Source: an uncultured Croceitalea sp. (GTDB lineage: Bacteria; Bacteroidota; Bacteroidia; Flavobacteriales; Flavobacteriaceae). Taken from it: 64,000 nucleotides of DNA. The translations under genes and the position numbers were made by a program. The first letter of the stretch is position 1; every line of letters starts with the position of its first letter. Of this stretch, positions 1-7,973 are shown piece by piece. The stretch lies in the NCBI GenBank assembly GCA_947503285.1, contig CANNDD010000002.1:558001-622000 (forward strand), given 5' to 3'. The notes under the pieces are model-generated. The model had not been told where the DNA came from. It made no database searches and worked only from the letters and a program-made list of their open reading frames with translations.

Positions 1-357
1 ACTGATTTAGAAGTGATGAAGCACTTTTATGAGACTTATTTTGAGGCGAAGGCAGGGGAAATTTACCATAATCCCACAAAGAAGTTCACCTCATATTTTT
101 TGGGTTTTACAACTGGTAGTCATTTAGAGCTAATGCACCGCCCTGACATTAAAGATTTTAGAAAAGGCGCTCAAGAATTTATGGGGTTGACCCATTTCGC
201 CGTTTCGGTAGGTGCCAAAACGAAAGTGGATTTACTGACCGAACGCCTTCGTAAAGATGGGTATACCATTGTTGGTGAACCCAGAACAACAGGTGATGGT
301 TATTACGAGAGTGTGGTACTTGACCCAGAACAAAACCGAATTGAAATTACGGTCTGA
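1..357 (+). CDS. VOC family (glyoxalase-like) protein, 5' end outside window
   Basis: The reading frame is open from the first base, so the start codon lies just upstream of the window; only the C-terminal about 119 residues are seen. The segment ends with the pattern G-D-G-Y-Y-E-S-V-V-L-D-P-E-Q-N-R-I-E-I, in which the glutamate near the end is the usual metal ligand of glyoxalase/bleomycin-resistance (VOC) folds, and HLELMHR in the middle supplies another. The family covers lyases, dioxygenases and resistance proteins, and substrate cannot be told from sequence. The stop codon is followed after 1 base by the start of the MFS gene, so the two are probably co-transcribed. Confidence 0.8.
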   Translation, partial: TDLEVMKHFYETYFEAKAGEIYHNPTKKFTSYFLGFTTGSHLELMHRPDIKDFRKGAQEFMGLTHFAVSVGAKTKVDLLTERLRKDGYTIVGEPRTTGDGYYESVVLDPEQNRIEITV

Positions 358-358
358 T

Positions 359-1636
359 ATGAAAAACAAGATAGACCCCTACGCAGCGTTACGTTTCAAA
401 GAGTTCAATATCTTTTTAGGGGTTCGTTTTGCTATGGTATTTGCATGGTCTATGCAGTTCATTGTCATTGAATGGCAAGTGTATTCCCTGACCAAAGATC
501 CGCTATCATTGGGTATTATAGGTTTGATGGAAATTATTCCCGCAGTCAGTATTGCCTTATTTGCGGGCCATATTGTAGATCAAAGTGAGAAACGAAATCT
601 TTTAGTGAAATGTATCTTAGGTTTTTCAGTGGTGGGTTTGGGGCTGTTCCTGATCACCCATCCTTCCGTAGAAACAAATTATGCTTCTAAGGCGATATTG
701 TATGCAATTTATATCCTGGTTTTTTTGGGTGGATTGGTTCGTGCCTTTATAGGCCCGACCATATTTTCATTAATCGCATTGTTGGTACCAAAAAAGATAT
801 ACCCGAATGCAGCCACCTGGAGCAGCTCAACATGGCAAATGGCAGCTGTACTCGGACCTGCCTTTGCGGGCTTCGCTATTAGCTGGATTGGGGTGCACTG
901 GTCAATGTGCATTATTTTCGGATGTTCTATATTGGCCTTACTATTCCTATTTCAAATTTCGAGGAAACCTATTTTGAATCCGAAACTAGGGGAACCGGTT
1001 TTTCAAAGCCTAAAAGATGGTTTGAAGTTCGTTTTCAGTAGTAAAGCCATTTTTGGGGCATTGACCTTAGATATGGTTGCGGTACTTTTCGGTGGGGCCG
1101 TAGCATTGCTCCCTATTTATGCCCAAGACATTTTGCATGTAGGCTCAGAGGGTTTTGGTATTTTGAGGGCCGCACCTGCAGTAGGTGCTTCGATTACGAT
1201 GCTGGGCTCAACCCGTTTTCCGCTTCATAAAAATGCGGGCCGTAAATTATTGTGGGCAATTTTTGCCTTTGGTATCTGTATCATTGTATTCGGCATTTCG
1301 AAACTCTTCTGGCTTTCCGTAATTGCACTCTTTTTAAGTGGCGCAGTTGATGGGGTAAGTATGATCATTCGTCAAACGATTCTGCAGTTGAAGACTCCCG
1401 ACAATATGCGAGGCCGAGTGGCCTCAGTGAACTCCATTTTTGTGGGATCTTCAAATGAGTTAGGTGCTTTTGAAAGTGGTTTGGCGGCCAAAGTATTGGG
1501 TACCGTTACCGCAGTAGTTTTTGGAGGTTGTATGACTTTATTGACCGTAGGCACAACGGCATTGGTTTCGCCTACTTTTCGGCGATTGGATTTGTCAAAA
1601 GATGTTGAAGCCCACGAAAAAGACGTATCACTTTAA
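359..1636 (+). CDS. MFS transporter, EntS-like (MFS_3) exporter
   Basis: A 425-residue integral membrane protein with about 12 hydrophobic segments. The N-terminal half carries AGHIVDQSEKRN, matching the loop 2-3 signature of the major facilitator superfamily, and the repeat unit NMRGRVASVNSIFVG near residue 350 resembles the EntS/MFS_3 exporter branch that moves siderophores or drugs out of the cytoplasm. I place the start at ATG 359, not at an earlier in-frame ATG at 257, because 257 would overlap the VOC gene by 100 bases and add non-family residues. It lies 1 base after the VOC stop. Substrate unknown. Confidence 0.85.
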   Translation: MKNKIDPYAALRFKEFNIFLGVRFAMVFAWSMQFIVIEWQVYSLTKDPLSLGIIGLMEIIPAVSIALFAGHIVDQSEKRNLLVKCILGFSVVGLGLFLITHPSVETNYASKAILYAIYILVFLGGLVRAFIGPTIFSLIALLVPKKIYPNAATWSSSTWQMAAVLGPAFAGFAISWIGVHWSMCIIFGCSILALLFLFQISRKPILNPKLGEPVFQSLKDGLKFVFSSKAIFGALTLDMVAVLFGGAVALLPIYAQDILHVGSEGFGILRAAPAVGASITMLGSTRFPLHKNAGRKLLWAIFAFGICIIVFGISKLFWLSVIALFLSGAVDGVSMIIRQTILQLKTPDNMRGRVASVNSIFVGSSNELGAFESGLAAKVLGTVTAVVFGGCMTLLTVGTTALVSPTFRRLDLSKDVEAHEKDVSL

Positions 1637-1733
1637 AAAGGCATTTTTTTGAATGCTTTAATTTCTTGTATCACTTTATCGAATAAACCGACTTATACTT
1701 TGTTATCACTTTTGATAAGTGTAGTTTAGAAAT

Positions 1734-1807
1734 ACAGTCCCCCAATCGTAACCAGAAAGGCGAATTCATTTATCTGGGTCAGCTGTCGAGAGGAGGGCTG
1801 TTTTTTT
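1734..1807 (+). ncRNA. Candidate structured RNA or intrinsic terminator
   Basis: ACAGTCC at 1734-1740 can pair with GGGCTGT at 1795-1801, giving a 7-bp closing stem (one G-U), immediately followed by seven T residues (1801-1807). Inside, CCAGA (1752-1756) pairs with TCTGG (1773-1777). A long-range closing stem plus inner hairpin plus T-tract is more than a plain terminator needs, so a small RNA ending here is possible. It could equally be an elaborate terminator for the MFS operon. No known RNA family is recognised. Confidence 0.3.
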
Positions 1808-1821
1808 ATAAAACGAATAGC

Positions 1822-2589
1822 TTACCCTTTTGATTGCACTAATGATAGTTTTTCCCCATCAAAAACGGCATACGTGAAGTAATTGATCCAATCCCCTAGA
1901 TTGATATAGGTAGATTGGTCATTTAACTTGATTTCTAGAGGAAGATGCCGATGCCCGAATATAAAATAATCATAATGCCGGTTTTCCAGTTTTCGTTTGG
2001 CATATTGTACCAACCATTCTTTATCCTCACCTAAAAATTTGGCATCTTCATCACCGGATATTATTTTGTTGCTGACTGACATGTACTGCCCCAATCGTAC
2101 CCCCAGATCAGGATGCAACCAACGGAACAACCATTTACAAAAAGGGTTTGTGAACACCTTTTTCATTCGTTTGAAACCTTTATCTCCAGGGCCCAGGCCA
2201 TCTCCATGTCCTATGAAAAAAGAAGTATCATTGATGGAAATTTGTTGCGGTTTATGAAAAACGGGAATATTCAACTCTTCTTCAAAATAACCGTCCATCC
2301 AAAGGTCATGGTTACCCACAAAATAGGTGATGGCAATGCCCGAATCAGAAAGCTCGGCGAGCTTGCCTAAGGTTCGCGTAAATCCCTTTGGGACCACTTT
2401 TTTATACTCAAACCAAAAATCAAAAAGGTCGCCCATCAAGTAAATGGCAGCAGCGTCTTCTTTGATGCTATCCAACCAAGCGACAAATTTTTTCTCCCTA
2501 GGGAGACTTTCTTTATCGGTAGGCGCCCCCAAATGGTTATCGCTTGCGAAGTATACTTTTTTACCTTTTGGAATATTGAAGCTATGCAA
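1822..2589 (-). CDS. lpxH: UDP-2,3-diacylglucosamine diphosphatase (LpxH-like)
   Basis: This calcineurin-type metallophosphoesterase of 255 residues hydrolyses UDP-2,3-diacylglucosamine to lipid X in lipid A synthesis at the inner face of the cytoplasmic membrane. Visible metal motifs are SDNHLG (D17, H19), GDLFDFWFE (G53-D54), GNHD (92-95), HGDGLGPGD and C-terminal GHRH. Length and the FDFWFEY stretch fit LpxH. The start codon is TTG at 2589, only 5 bases after the toxin gene's stop; the first residues MHSFNIPKGKKVYFASD fit the family. Transcription may begin with the toxin-antitoxin genes upstream. Confidence 0.85.
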   Translation of the reverse strand: MHSFNIPKGKKVYFASDNHLGAPTDKESLPREKKFVAWLDSIKEDAAAIYLMGDLFDFWFEYKKVVPKGFTRTLGKLAELSDSGIAITYFVGNHDLWMDGYFEEELNIPVFHKPQQISINDTSFFIGHGDGLGPGDKGFKRMKKVFTNPFCKWLFRWLHPDLGVRLGQYMSVSNKIISGDEDAKFLGEDKEWLVQYAKRKLENRHYDYFIFGHRHLPLEIKLNDQSTYINLGDWINYFTYAVFDGEKLSLVQSKG

Positions 2590-2594
2590 TTGTA

Positions 2595-2861
2595 TTATGG
2601 AAATAATTTATAAATATTGTTGCGTTTAACAATTCTTGCAATTTTGACAACATCATTTTCGTAATAAAATCCTAGTCCATAATTACCAATTCTTATGCGA
2701 TTGGCACTAGGGTGACCCGACATTTTTTTTAGGTTGCCCAGCTCTTTTAGAGATTCAACTTCTTTTATCTGAAGGAAAATCCTTTTGATGTTATCTTTGG
2801 TCTTTTTATCCTTAATTTTCTTAATGTCTTTTAGTGCTGACGATAAATAGTGAATCTTCAT
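2595..2861 (-). CDS. RelE/ParE-family toxin of a type II toxin-antitoxin pair
   Basis: An 88-residue basic protein with the RelE/ParE fold pattern: N-terminal helical stretch rich in Lys/Ile (LSSALKDIKKIKDKKTKDN), then RIRIGNYGLGFYYENDVVKIARIVKRNNIYKLFP, in which the R-I-G-x-Y-R/G-(L/I)-x-Y core and terminal basic/Tyr residues are family-typical. Members inhibit translation by mRNA cleavage or poison gyrase. The start overlaps the antitoxin stop by 4 bases (ATGA), indicating translational coupling. Toxicity has not been shown; the call rests on size, motif and pairing. Confidence 0.75.
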   Translation of the reverse strand: MKIHYLSSALKDIKKIKDKKTKDNIKRIFLQIKEVESLKELGNLKKMSGHPSANRIRIGNYGLGFYYENDVVKIARIVKRNNIYKLFP

Positions 2862-3130
2862 TCATCAAGTGCCTTAAAAATTGTCTCTTCAGAGACGAAA
2901 TCTTCTTTGTCAACTTGTTGCATTAAAAGAAGAAGACCTAGGTCTTCTTTCTCTTCATCTGAAAGATTTTCTACTCTTTCGATTTCTTTTTTCGCCACAA
3001 ATTCTCGAATGGCCTTTTCCATAAGAGCCTTCACACTTAAGTCTTCAAAAGCAGATAACACCTTCAGTTTTGTAACAAGAGACTTATCTATTTCAATAAG
3101 TTTCTTTATAGTACCCATAGATTTTTCCAT
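2858..3130 (-). CDS. Antitoxin of the RelE/ParE-type pair
   Basis: A 90-residue protein with a short N-terminal strand-helix part (IKKLIEIDKSLVTKLKVLSAFEDLSVKALMEKAIREFV) that looks like a ribbon-helix-helix DNA-binding unit, followed by an acidic C-terminal tail (ERVENLSDEEKEDLG) suited to wrapping the toxin. A second in-frame ATG lies at 3118 and could be the true start. Upstream (3135-3172) is a very AT-rich stretch with ATATAT runs that could hold the promoter and autoregulatory operator. Antitoxin-first order and a 4-base overlap with the toxin are classical for type II modules. Confidence 0.72.
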   Translation of the reverse strand: MEKSMGTIKKLIEIDKSLVTKLKVLSAFEDLSVKALMEKAIREFVAKKEIERVENLSDEEKEDLGLLLLMQQVDKEDFVSEETIFKALDE

Positions 3131-3134
3131 TAAT

Positions 3135-3171
3135 CCTTTGTAAATATATAAAATATATATTATATATAAAT
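3135..3171 (-). promoter_or_regulatory. AT-only promoter/operator region of the toxin-antitoxin pair
   Basis: Between the antitoxin start and the stop of the Gfo/Idh/MocA gene is a stretch of almost only A and T with nested ATATAT and TATATA inverted patterns. It is the only place for a promoter of the pair and its symmetry suits a ribbon-helix-helix autorepressor. This is inference from position and composition. Confidence 0.35.
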
Positions 3172-4341
3172 TTAATTGAAGAATTTATCCCAAGCCATAG
3201 TTTTTTCGGTACGCGCAGCTTCTTTGGCTATTTCAAGTATTTGCATGACGATAAGGTTATTCTCTAAAGAAGAAACACTGAATTTATCAATAGTGTGATG
3301 GTGTTTAACTACGTTGTTCAAAAATGCAAACGGGTCGTGAATGCCCATTTCGAGATCATCAGCTTTATAGTTCCCTGGACCGTTTTCTTCATTTAGCAAG
3401 ACTTCCAGATCCGTTCCAGTTTTACAGATGACATACCCTGTCTTACCATAGACCTCCATATCTTTTCGATTATGCGACCAGTTCCATGAAGCTTGAATAA
3501 TGACTTGTGCGCTTTCATAGTTCAGAATGATGGTGGCATCGTCTTCTACATCAGGATATTTTTCCGGCTTGTAATTTCTGGTAATAGCAGCCACTGACTT
3601 TGGTTTTTCGCCTTTTAAGAACCAAGTGGCCAAATTGGCACCATAGCACCCAAAATCGGTAAGTGCCCCACCACCATTTAGTATGGGGTCGGTCAACCAT
3701 TCTAAAAATTCTTCGTTACAACCGATTTCTATCGGGCCGGGGTGACCATGATGGAATACCATACGTTGCAAAGGGCCAATTTCGTTTTTTTGGATTACCC
3801 GATCGTATGCATCGTAATTGGAACCGTACCAAGAGGTTTCATAATTGGTCAACAAATGAACATTGTTTTCTTTTGCAAGGCTTGCCATTTTTTGGGCATC
3901 CTCCCAATTGACGGCCAAAGGCTTTTCAACCATAATATGAACTCCTTTAGGAGCGAAAAATTCAACCACCTCTAAATGTCCGTAGATGGTATTAAAAGCG
4001 GTAACCGCTTCAGGTTGTATAGTTGCATAGAGTTCTTCCATGGTGTCAAAAACGATATCCATAGAATAACCGTGCTGCTTACTGTATGCCTGGGCAAGTT
4101 CGCGATTGGGTTCAACAATACCGACAATCTCAATATCACCCCACTTTTCTCGACCCAAAATCCAATGTACATGGGTATGCACCAGACCGATTACAGCAAC
4201 TTTCAGAGGTTCGCCTTGATAGTAGTTTTGTTCTTTGTTGGATTTTATTTCCAATTTGGGCACCGGCTTTATTTGGTCTTTACAACCCCAGAAAAAGAGT
4301 AGACCAATGGTCGTTATGAAAAGTAGGATATATGTCTTCAT
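3172..4341 (-). CDS. Gfo/Idh/MocA-family oxidoreductase, exported lipoprotein
   Basis: The N-terminus MKTYILLFITTIGLLFFWGC is a lipoprotein signal with a lipobox ending in Cys, so this dehydrogenase-like protein is predicted outside the cytoplasm. The Rossmann part follows (LKVAVIGLVHTHVHWILG, then EIVGIVEPN), and the family signature EKPLAVNWEDA marks the catalytic EKP motif. The C-terminal domain begins near GHPGPIEIG. Start chosen at 4341 because it gives a proper signal; an upstream in-frame start would prepend 12 residues. Members act on sugars or inositols with tightly bound NAD(P). Substrate unknown. Confidence 0.8.
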   Translation of the reverse strand: MKTYILLFITTIGLLFFWGCKDQIKPVPKLEIKSNKEQNYYQGEPLKVAVIGLVHTHVHWILGREKWGDIEIVGIVEPNRELAQAYSKQHGYSMDIVFDTMEELYATIQPEAVTAFNTIYGHLEVVEFFAPKGVHIMVEKPLAVNWEDAQKMASLAKENNVHLLTNYETSWYGSNYDAYDRVIQKNEIGPLQRMVFHHGHPGPIEIGCNEEFLEWLTDPILNGGGALTDFGCYGANLATWFLKGEKPKSVAAITRNYKPEKYPDVEDDATIILNYESAQVIIQASWNWSHNRKDMEVYGKTGYVICKTGTDLEVLLNEENGPGNYKADDLEMGIHDPFAFLNNVVKHHHTIDKFSVSSLENNLIVMQILEIAKEAARTEKTMAWDKFFN

Positions 4342-4421
4342 CTTGCTCCATTTAACGGGTAAGATAAGAAAAAGCAATTATCAAGAACAGTTGGGATATC
4401 TAAGCTAATGGAACGGAAACC

Positions 4422-4535
4422 TTATCGTTTGAATCTTCTATTATTTCGAATTCGTGTAAAAATATAGATGCCAATGACAAGCAAGGCCAATGTTGGCAGT
4501 ACCAAATCACTATTTAAAATCGAAAGAATGTCCAT
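4422..4535 (-). CDS. Small single-pass membrane protein (37 aa)
   Basis: A short reading frame, ATG at 4535 to TAA at 4422, encodes a 37-residue peptide: an acidic/polar N-terminal start (MDILSILNSDL), a continuous hydrophobic helix (VLPTLALLVIGIYIF) and a very basic tail (TRIRNNRRFKR). The positive-inside pattern is that of a real small inner-membrane protein rather than chance translation. It stands alone between the Gfo/Idh/MocA gene and the DUF4199 gene on the same strand. Function unknown. Confidence 0.5.
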   Translation of the reverse strand: MDILSILNSDLVLPTLALLVIGIYIFTRIRNNRRFKR

Positions 4536-4613
4536 TGTTTAGCTATTAAAATGGTATTATTAAATACTAAGACGTTACAAAGGCGCTAGCATAACAACGA
4601 ATATTCAAGAATT

Positions 4614-5090
4614 TTATTTTTTTCTTACAAATAAGGCTACAATAGCCGAAGTGACGATGCCCATACCTAAAGCGCCGAAGGCTGCTTGAATTACGTAACT
4701 CTTAAAATTGAAAAATGTTTCCGCATTTTCTTGGGTCATTCCTGCATTTTCAACTGCGTTGGTAATGGCATTTTGAAAATAATCGGGAGTGATGAACTCG
4801 TGGGTAATGTATTGTGAAAGGGGTGCTAAAATTGCCACAACGACACTGATAATAATACCCGAGACAAAACCTTGTACCCAGGTCATTTTACCCCCCAAAT
4901 CTTTGTTACGTTTTTCTATCAAGGCAAAAACAAATAGGGCAATGGCGATGACCGCAAAAAAATTGGTGTAAATGGCATGTTTGTCAATATGGGTATCATG
5001 CCAACCTAGGGTTTTTTCAACCACCATCCATAACAAGGCGGAAACCGTAAAAATAACACCCCATTTGACTTCGGTTGCGTACTTTTTCAT
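4614..5090 (-). CDS. DUF4199 family membrane protein
   Basis: A 158-residue protein with four hydrophobic segments. The pattern KWGVIFTVSALLWMVVEKTLGWHD, then FVFALIEKRNKDLGGKMTWVQGFVSGIIISVVVAIL, and the motif ITPDYF match the DUF4199 family that is common in Bacteroidota. The late part contains a soluble loop (QNAITNAVENAGMTQENAE) before the last helix. Function of the family is unknown. Confidence 0.85.
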   Translation of the reverse strand: MKKYATEVKWGVIFTVSALLWMVVEKTLGWHDTHIDKHAIYTNFFAVIAIALFVFALIEKRNKDLGGKMTWVQGFVSGIIISVVVAILAPLSQYITHEFITPDYFQNAITNAVENAGMTQENAETFFNFKSYVIQAAFGALGMGIVTSAIVALFVRKK

Positions 5091-5131
5091 AATCTTAATT
5101 TATTGGTTGTTAGGGGGTAAGATAAGTAATT

Positions 5132-5899
5132 TTATTTTTTGAACTTGGCTAAAGCCTCTTTTGTCGCTTTAGATAGGGCCAATCTACCAGATTGTTCTGC
5201 GCGTTCCAATAAGAGTTCAGACCAATGTGCCGTACCTTCCCAAAGTGCTTTTTTCATAACGGACAATGCTTCTATATTATAGGAAGCCAATTTTAAGGTG
5301 TGATCATCTAATGCTTTATCCATTTCAACAATGGAATCATAGACCTTTGAATACAAGCCCTTCTCTTTGGCCCAGTAGGCATTTTTCCATTCCGTAGGAT
5401 GTAATGCCAATTCCGCAAGGCCATCTTTCCCGATTTTGCGTTCTACTACGGGTGCGATGACCAAGGGAGCAATACCAATGGAAATTTCAGAGAGTTTTAT
5501 GGACGCCGATTCGGTAGCATACACATAATCACAGGCAGCAGCCAAACCGACACCGCCACCAACGGTTTTCCCTTGAACCCTACCAATGATAGGTTGTGTG
5601 CAGTTGCGCATTGCATTGATGACGTTGGCAAAACCGCTAAAGAAAGCCTTCCCTTCCCCTAAATCCGAAATCGCCACCAACTCGTCAAAAGAAGCCCCTG
5701 CACAAAAGGCACGGTCACCTTCCGATTTTAAGACAATTATGGAAACTTCAGGATGGGCGGATATTTTATTGATCTCATCGGTAAGACGTTGTAAAAGTTC
5801 GGAAACAAAGGAATTACTGGCAGGATGCCCAAACTCAATCGTCGCGATGTTGTTTTCGATTTTGGTGTATAAACTTCCGTTGGGCCGGGTTGTTGACAT
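5132..5899 (-). CDS. Enoyl-CoA hydratase/isomerase family protein
   Basis: This 255-residue crotonase-fold protein shows the oxyanion-hole segments RAFCAGASFDEL and QGKTVGGGVGLAAACDYVYA. At the usual catalytic glutamate positions it has KLSEISIGIAP, where E of LSEIS matches one catalytic Glu. Reactions in the family include hydration, isomerisation and cleavage of acyl-CoA esters; the exact one is not clear. Its ATG lies 6 bases from the first heptamer-repeat array (5906-5959), so the ribosome-binding and promoter region is made of repeats. Confidence 0.82.
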   Translation of the reverse strand: MSTTRPNGSLYTKIENNIATIEFGHPASNSFVSELLQRLTDEINKISAHPEVSIIVLKSEGDRAFCAGASFDELVAISDLGEGKAFFSGFANVINAMRNCTQPIIGRVQGKTVGGGVGLAAACDYVYATESASIKLSEISIGIAPLVIAPVVERKIGKDGLAELALHPTEWKNAYWAKEKGLYSKVYDSIVEMDKALDDHTLKLASYNIEALSVMKKALWEGTAHWSELLLERAEQSGRLALSKATKEALAKFKK

Positions 5900-5905
5900 A
5901 CTTTT

Positions 5906-5959
5906 GTTAAAGGTTAAAGGTTAAAGGTTAAAGGTTAAAGGTTAAAGGTTAAAGGTTAA
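5906..5959 (-). repeat. Heptamer tandem repeat GTTAAAG, 7.7 copies
   Basis: Seven perfect copies of GTTAAAG plus a partial copy run directly up to the start codon of the enoyl-CoA hydratase gene. On that gene's strand the unit reads CTTTAAC. Copy-number changes by slipped-strand mispairing would shift the distance between promoter and start codon in steps of 7 bases. Confidence 0.95.
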
Positions 5960-5963
5960 TTTT

Positions 5964-6040
5964 GATTACTGATTACTGATTACTGATTACTGATTACTGA
6001 TTACTGATTACTGATTACTGATTACTGATTACTGATCACT
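5964..6040. repeat. Heptamer tandem repeat GATTACT, 10 perfect copies plus 1 variant
   Basis: Ten perfect tandem GATTACT units are followed by one variant, GATCACT, at 6034-6040. The array begins 4 bases after the GTTAAAG array. It lies between the MATE gene stop (6073) and the enoyl-CoA hydratase start and has no coding potential. Confidence 0.95.
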
Positions 6041-6072
6041 ATCTCTGACCCTTGAATTAGAACTACCCTAAA

Positions 6073-7413
6073 TTACGTTTTTTGCAACAACGGTCTAAAC
6101 TTCCTTCGAAACTTCCAGACCAAGGCACCCCCTCGAATGGCCATCCACACGACAAAGGCGATCCAAATGGCATAAAATCCCCATCCTAGATATTTGCCTA
6201 GATATAAAGATGGTAAAAACCCGAGAAACGTAGCCGATAGCAATACATTTCTTAAATATTTCATTTCGCCCAATCCTTTGAACAGGCCGTCAAAAACAAA
6301 TGCCAAGGTATTCATGGGCAAACTTAAAATGACGATATAGAAAATACCGTAAAAGGTTTGCAGCACAATCGTCTCGTTAGAAAAAATACGTCCCAAAGGA
6401 TAGTAGAAAACAAATCCTGCGAGCATCAAAATGATACTGACTACCATGCCATATAAGATGATTTTTTTTGCCAATAACCAGAGTCCATCATAATCTTTTT
6501 CCCCTAAGAGCTTGCCGCCCATACTGTTACCTGCTGCACCGTAACCGTCAATGAAAAAAGCGGAAAACAGCCATAAGTTGATGGCTATGGTATGCGCCCC
6601 GATAAAACGGTCGCCTAAGGCAGTTGCCTCGCGAACGGCTATTATCAATGCGGTATTTAACGCTAAGGCCCGAACAAAAAGGTTAAGGCTCATGAATATC
6701 AATCGCTTCAACTCTTTATTGAACGGAAAACGGAGTTTTAAACTGATATCGGTTTTGGCACGTAATAAAAAGAAGACTAATATAGCCATTACTGCTTGAG
6801 AAATGAGACTTGCCCAGGCAGCACCTTCTAAGTACATGGCCGGAATAACACCATCAATTCCATATACCATGATAAAATCGAGAATAATGTTCAGAATAGC
6901 GCCTATAATGGCTATAATCATAGGATAATAGGTGTTTTGTAATCCCCTAAAAATACCGAAAACGGCAAAAGTGAACAAGGTCAATGGAAAACCCCAAACA
7001 CGTATGCCATAATAGGAAATACAATATTCCAAGATTTTTCCTGAGGCTTCAAAAAGTGTGAATATTTCCTCTATTATAAAAATGGTACTTACCAATATGA
7101 CCAAACTTAGTACAATGTTCAAAAAGATGGCTTGGGCAGGTAGGTCATCGACTTCCTTGATTTTGCCGGCACCCAAATATTGTGAAATGATGGCCGATAT
7201 GGCACTTCGGGTCTGCCCCAGCACCCATATCAACATCGATAGAAACGAACCTACAATACCAGCAGCGGCCAAAGATTCGAGCCCATCAACAGGGATGTTT
7301 CCAACAATAGCGGTATCGGTAATGGACAAGATAGGTTCGGCAATACCCGATATCGTGGCAGGTATGGCCAAACGATTGATATTTTTAAAGGTTACCGCTG
7401 TTTTAGTAATCAT
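6073..7413 (-). CDS. MATE family efflux transporter (DinF-like)
   Basis: A 446-residue protein with about 12 transmembrane segments. The N-terminal part INRLAIPATISGIAEPILSITDTAIVGN is the MatE domain opening of the DinF branch, and the second domain repeats similar patterns (LFVRALALNTALIIAVREATALG, FIGAHTIAINLW). MATE proteins expel drugs or metabolites in exchange for sodium ions or protons. It starts 6 bases after the acetyltransferase gene stop on the same strand, so the two are probably co-transcribed. Confidence 0.88.
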   Translation of the reverse strand: MITKTAVTFKNINRLAIPATISGIAEPILSITDTAIVGNIPVDGLESLAAAGIVGSFLSMLIWVLGQTRSAISAIISQYLGAGKIKEVDDLPAQAIFLNIVLSLVILVSTIFIIEEIFTLFEASGKILEYCISYYGIRVWGFPLTLFTFAVFGIFRGLQNTYYPMIIAIIGAILNIILDFIMVYGIDGVIPAMYLEGAAWASLISQAVMAILVFFLLRAKTDISLKLRFPFNKELKRLIFMSLNLFVRALALNTALIIAVREATALGDRFIGAHTIAINLWLFSAFFIDGYGAAGNSMGGKLLGEKDYDGLWLLAKKIILYGMVVSIILMLAGFVFYYPLGRIFSNETIVLQTFYGIFYIVILSLPMNTLAFVFDGLFKGLGEMKYLRNVLLSATFLGFLPSLYLGKYLGWGFYAIWIAFVVWMAIRGGALVWKFRRKFRPLLQKT

Positions 7414-7419
7414 GAGGTG

Positions 7420-7920
7420 CTAAAGTACAAGTTCGTAGCAATGAAAAGGATGTTCACTTTGTTTGGGAAAGAAAATATCGCCTAATTTTTGATAGCCTCG
7501 GGTCTCATAAAAATGCTGGTTGCGTTTGTTCTGAGAGAAAGTATCCAAACGAACGGAGTGATACGCATTGGTTCTAGCATGGGTTTCAGCGAAATCCATA
7601 AGTTTTTGCGCATAGCCCTTGCCTTGATGGTCAGGGTGTACGCACAGGCGATGAACATAAATGTTATTACCATTTTCAGTCAACCATTGTATAGGTAAGT
7701 ATTCATCGTCCATAAGTGTGGAAACCACAACAGCCCCGATTACGTTGCTGTCTTTTAACAAAACATACAACTCTTCACGGTTCAAGTCTTTCACAAAAGC
7801 CTCTTTTGTAGGATAATGCTCGTTCCATTGAAATATTCCTTGAGCTCGCATGTATGTAGCACAGGCCCTAGTAATGGTAAGAATATCACTTATTTCAGAT
7901 AACTTTGCACGTCGTATCAT
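7420..7920 (-). CDS. GNAT family N-acetyltransferase
   Basis: A 166-residue cytoplasmic acetyltransferase. The acetyl-CoA binding motif is seen as VHRLCVHPDHQGKGYAQKLM (Q/R-x-x-G-x-G/A form), followed by RLDTFSQNKRNQHFYETRGY, the conserved C-terminal motif B. Substrate is unknown. It is first of a two-gene unit with the MATE pump and divergent from the universal stress protein gene with a 53-base gap. Confidence 0.85.
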   Translation of the reverse strand: MIRRAKLSEISDILTITRACATYMRAQGIFQWNEHYPTKEAFVKDLNREELYVLLKDSNVIGAVVVSTLMDDEYLPIQWLTENGNNIYVHRLCVHPDHQGKGYAQKLMDFAETHARTNAYHSVRLDTFSQNKRNQHFYETRGYQKLGDIFFPKQSEHPFHCYELVL

Positions 7921-7973
7921 GAATTGATTTCGATTAAATCGTAAATTTAGGGTATAATACTAATAACCAGACC

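Noticed and set aside
257-358. Early in-frame start of the MFS gene
   Set aside because: Would overlap the VOC gene by about 100 bases and gives a non-family N-terminus; ATG 359 is better.
5906-6040. CRISPR array
   Set aside because: The units are 7 bases and contiguous with no spacers, so these are simple tandem repeats.
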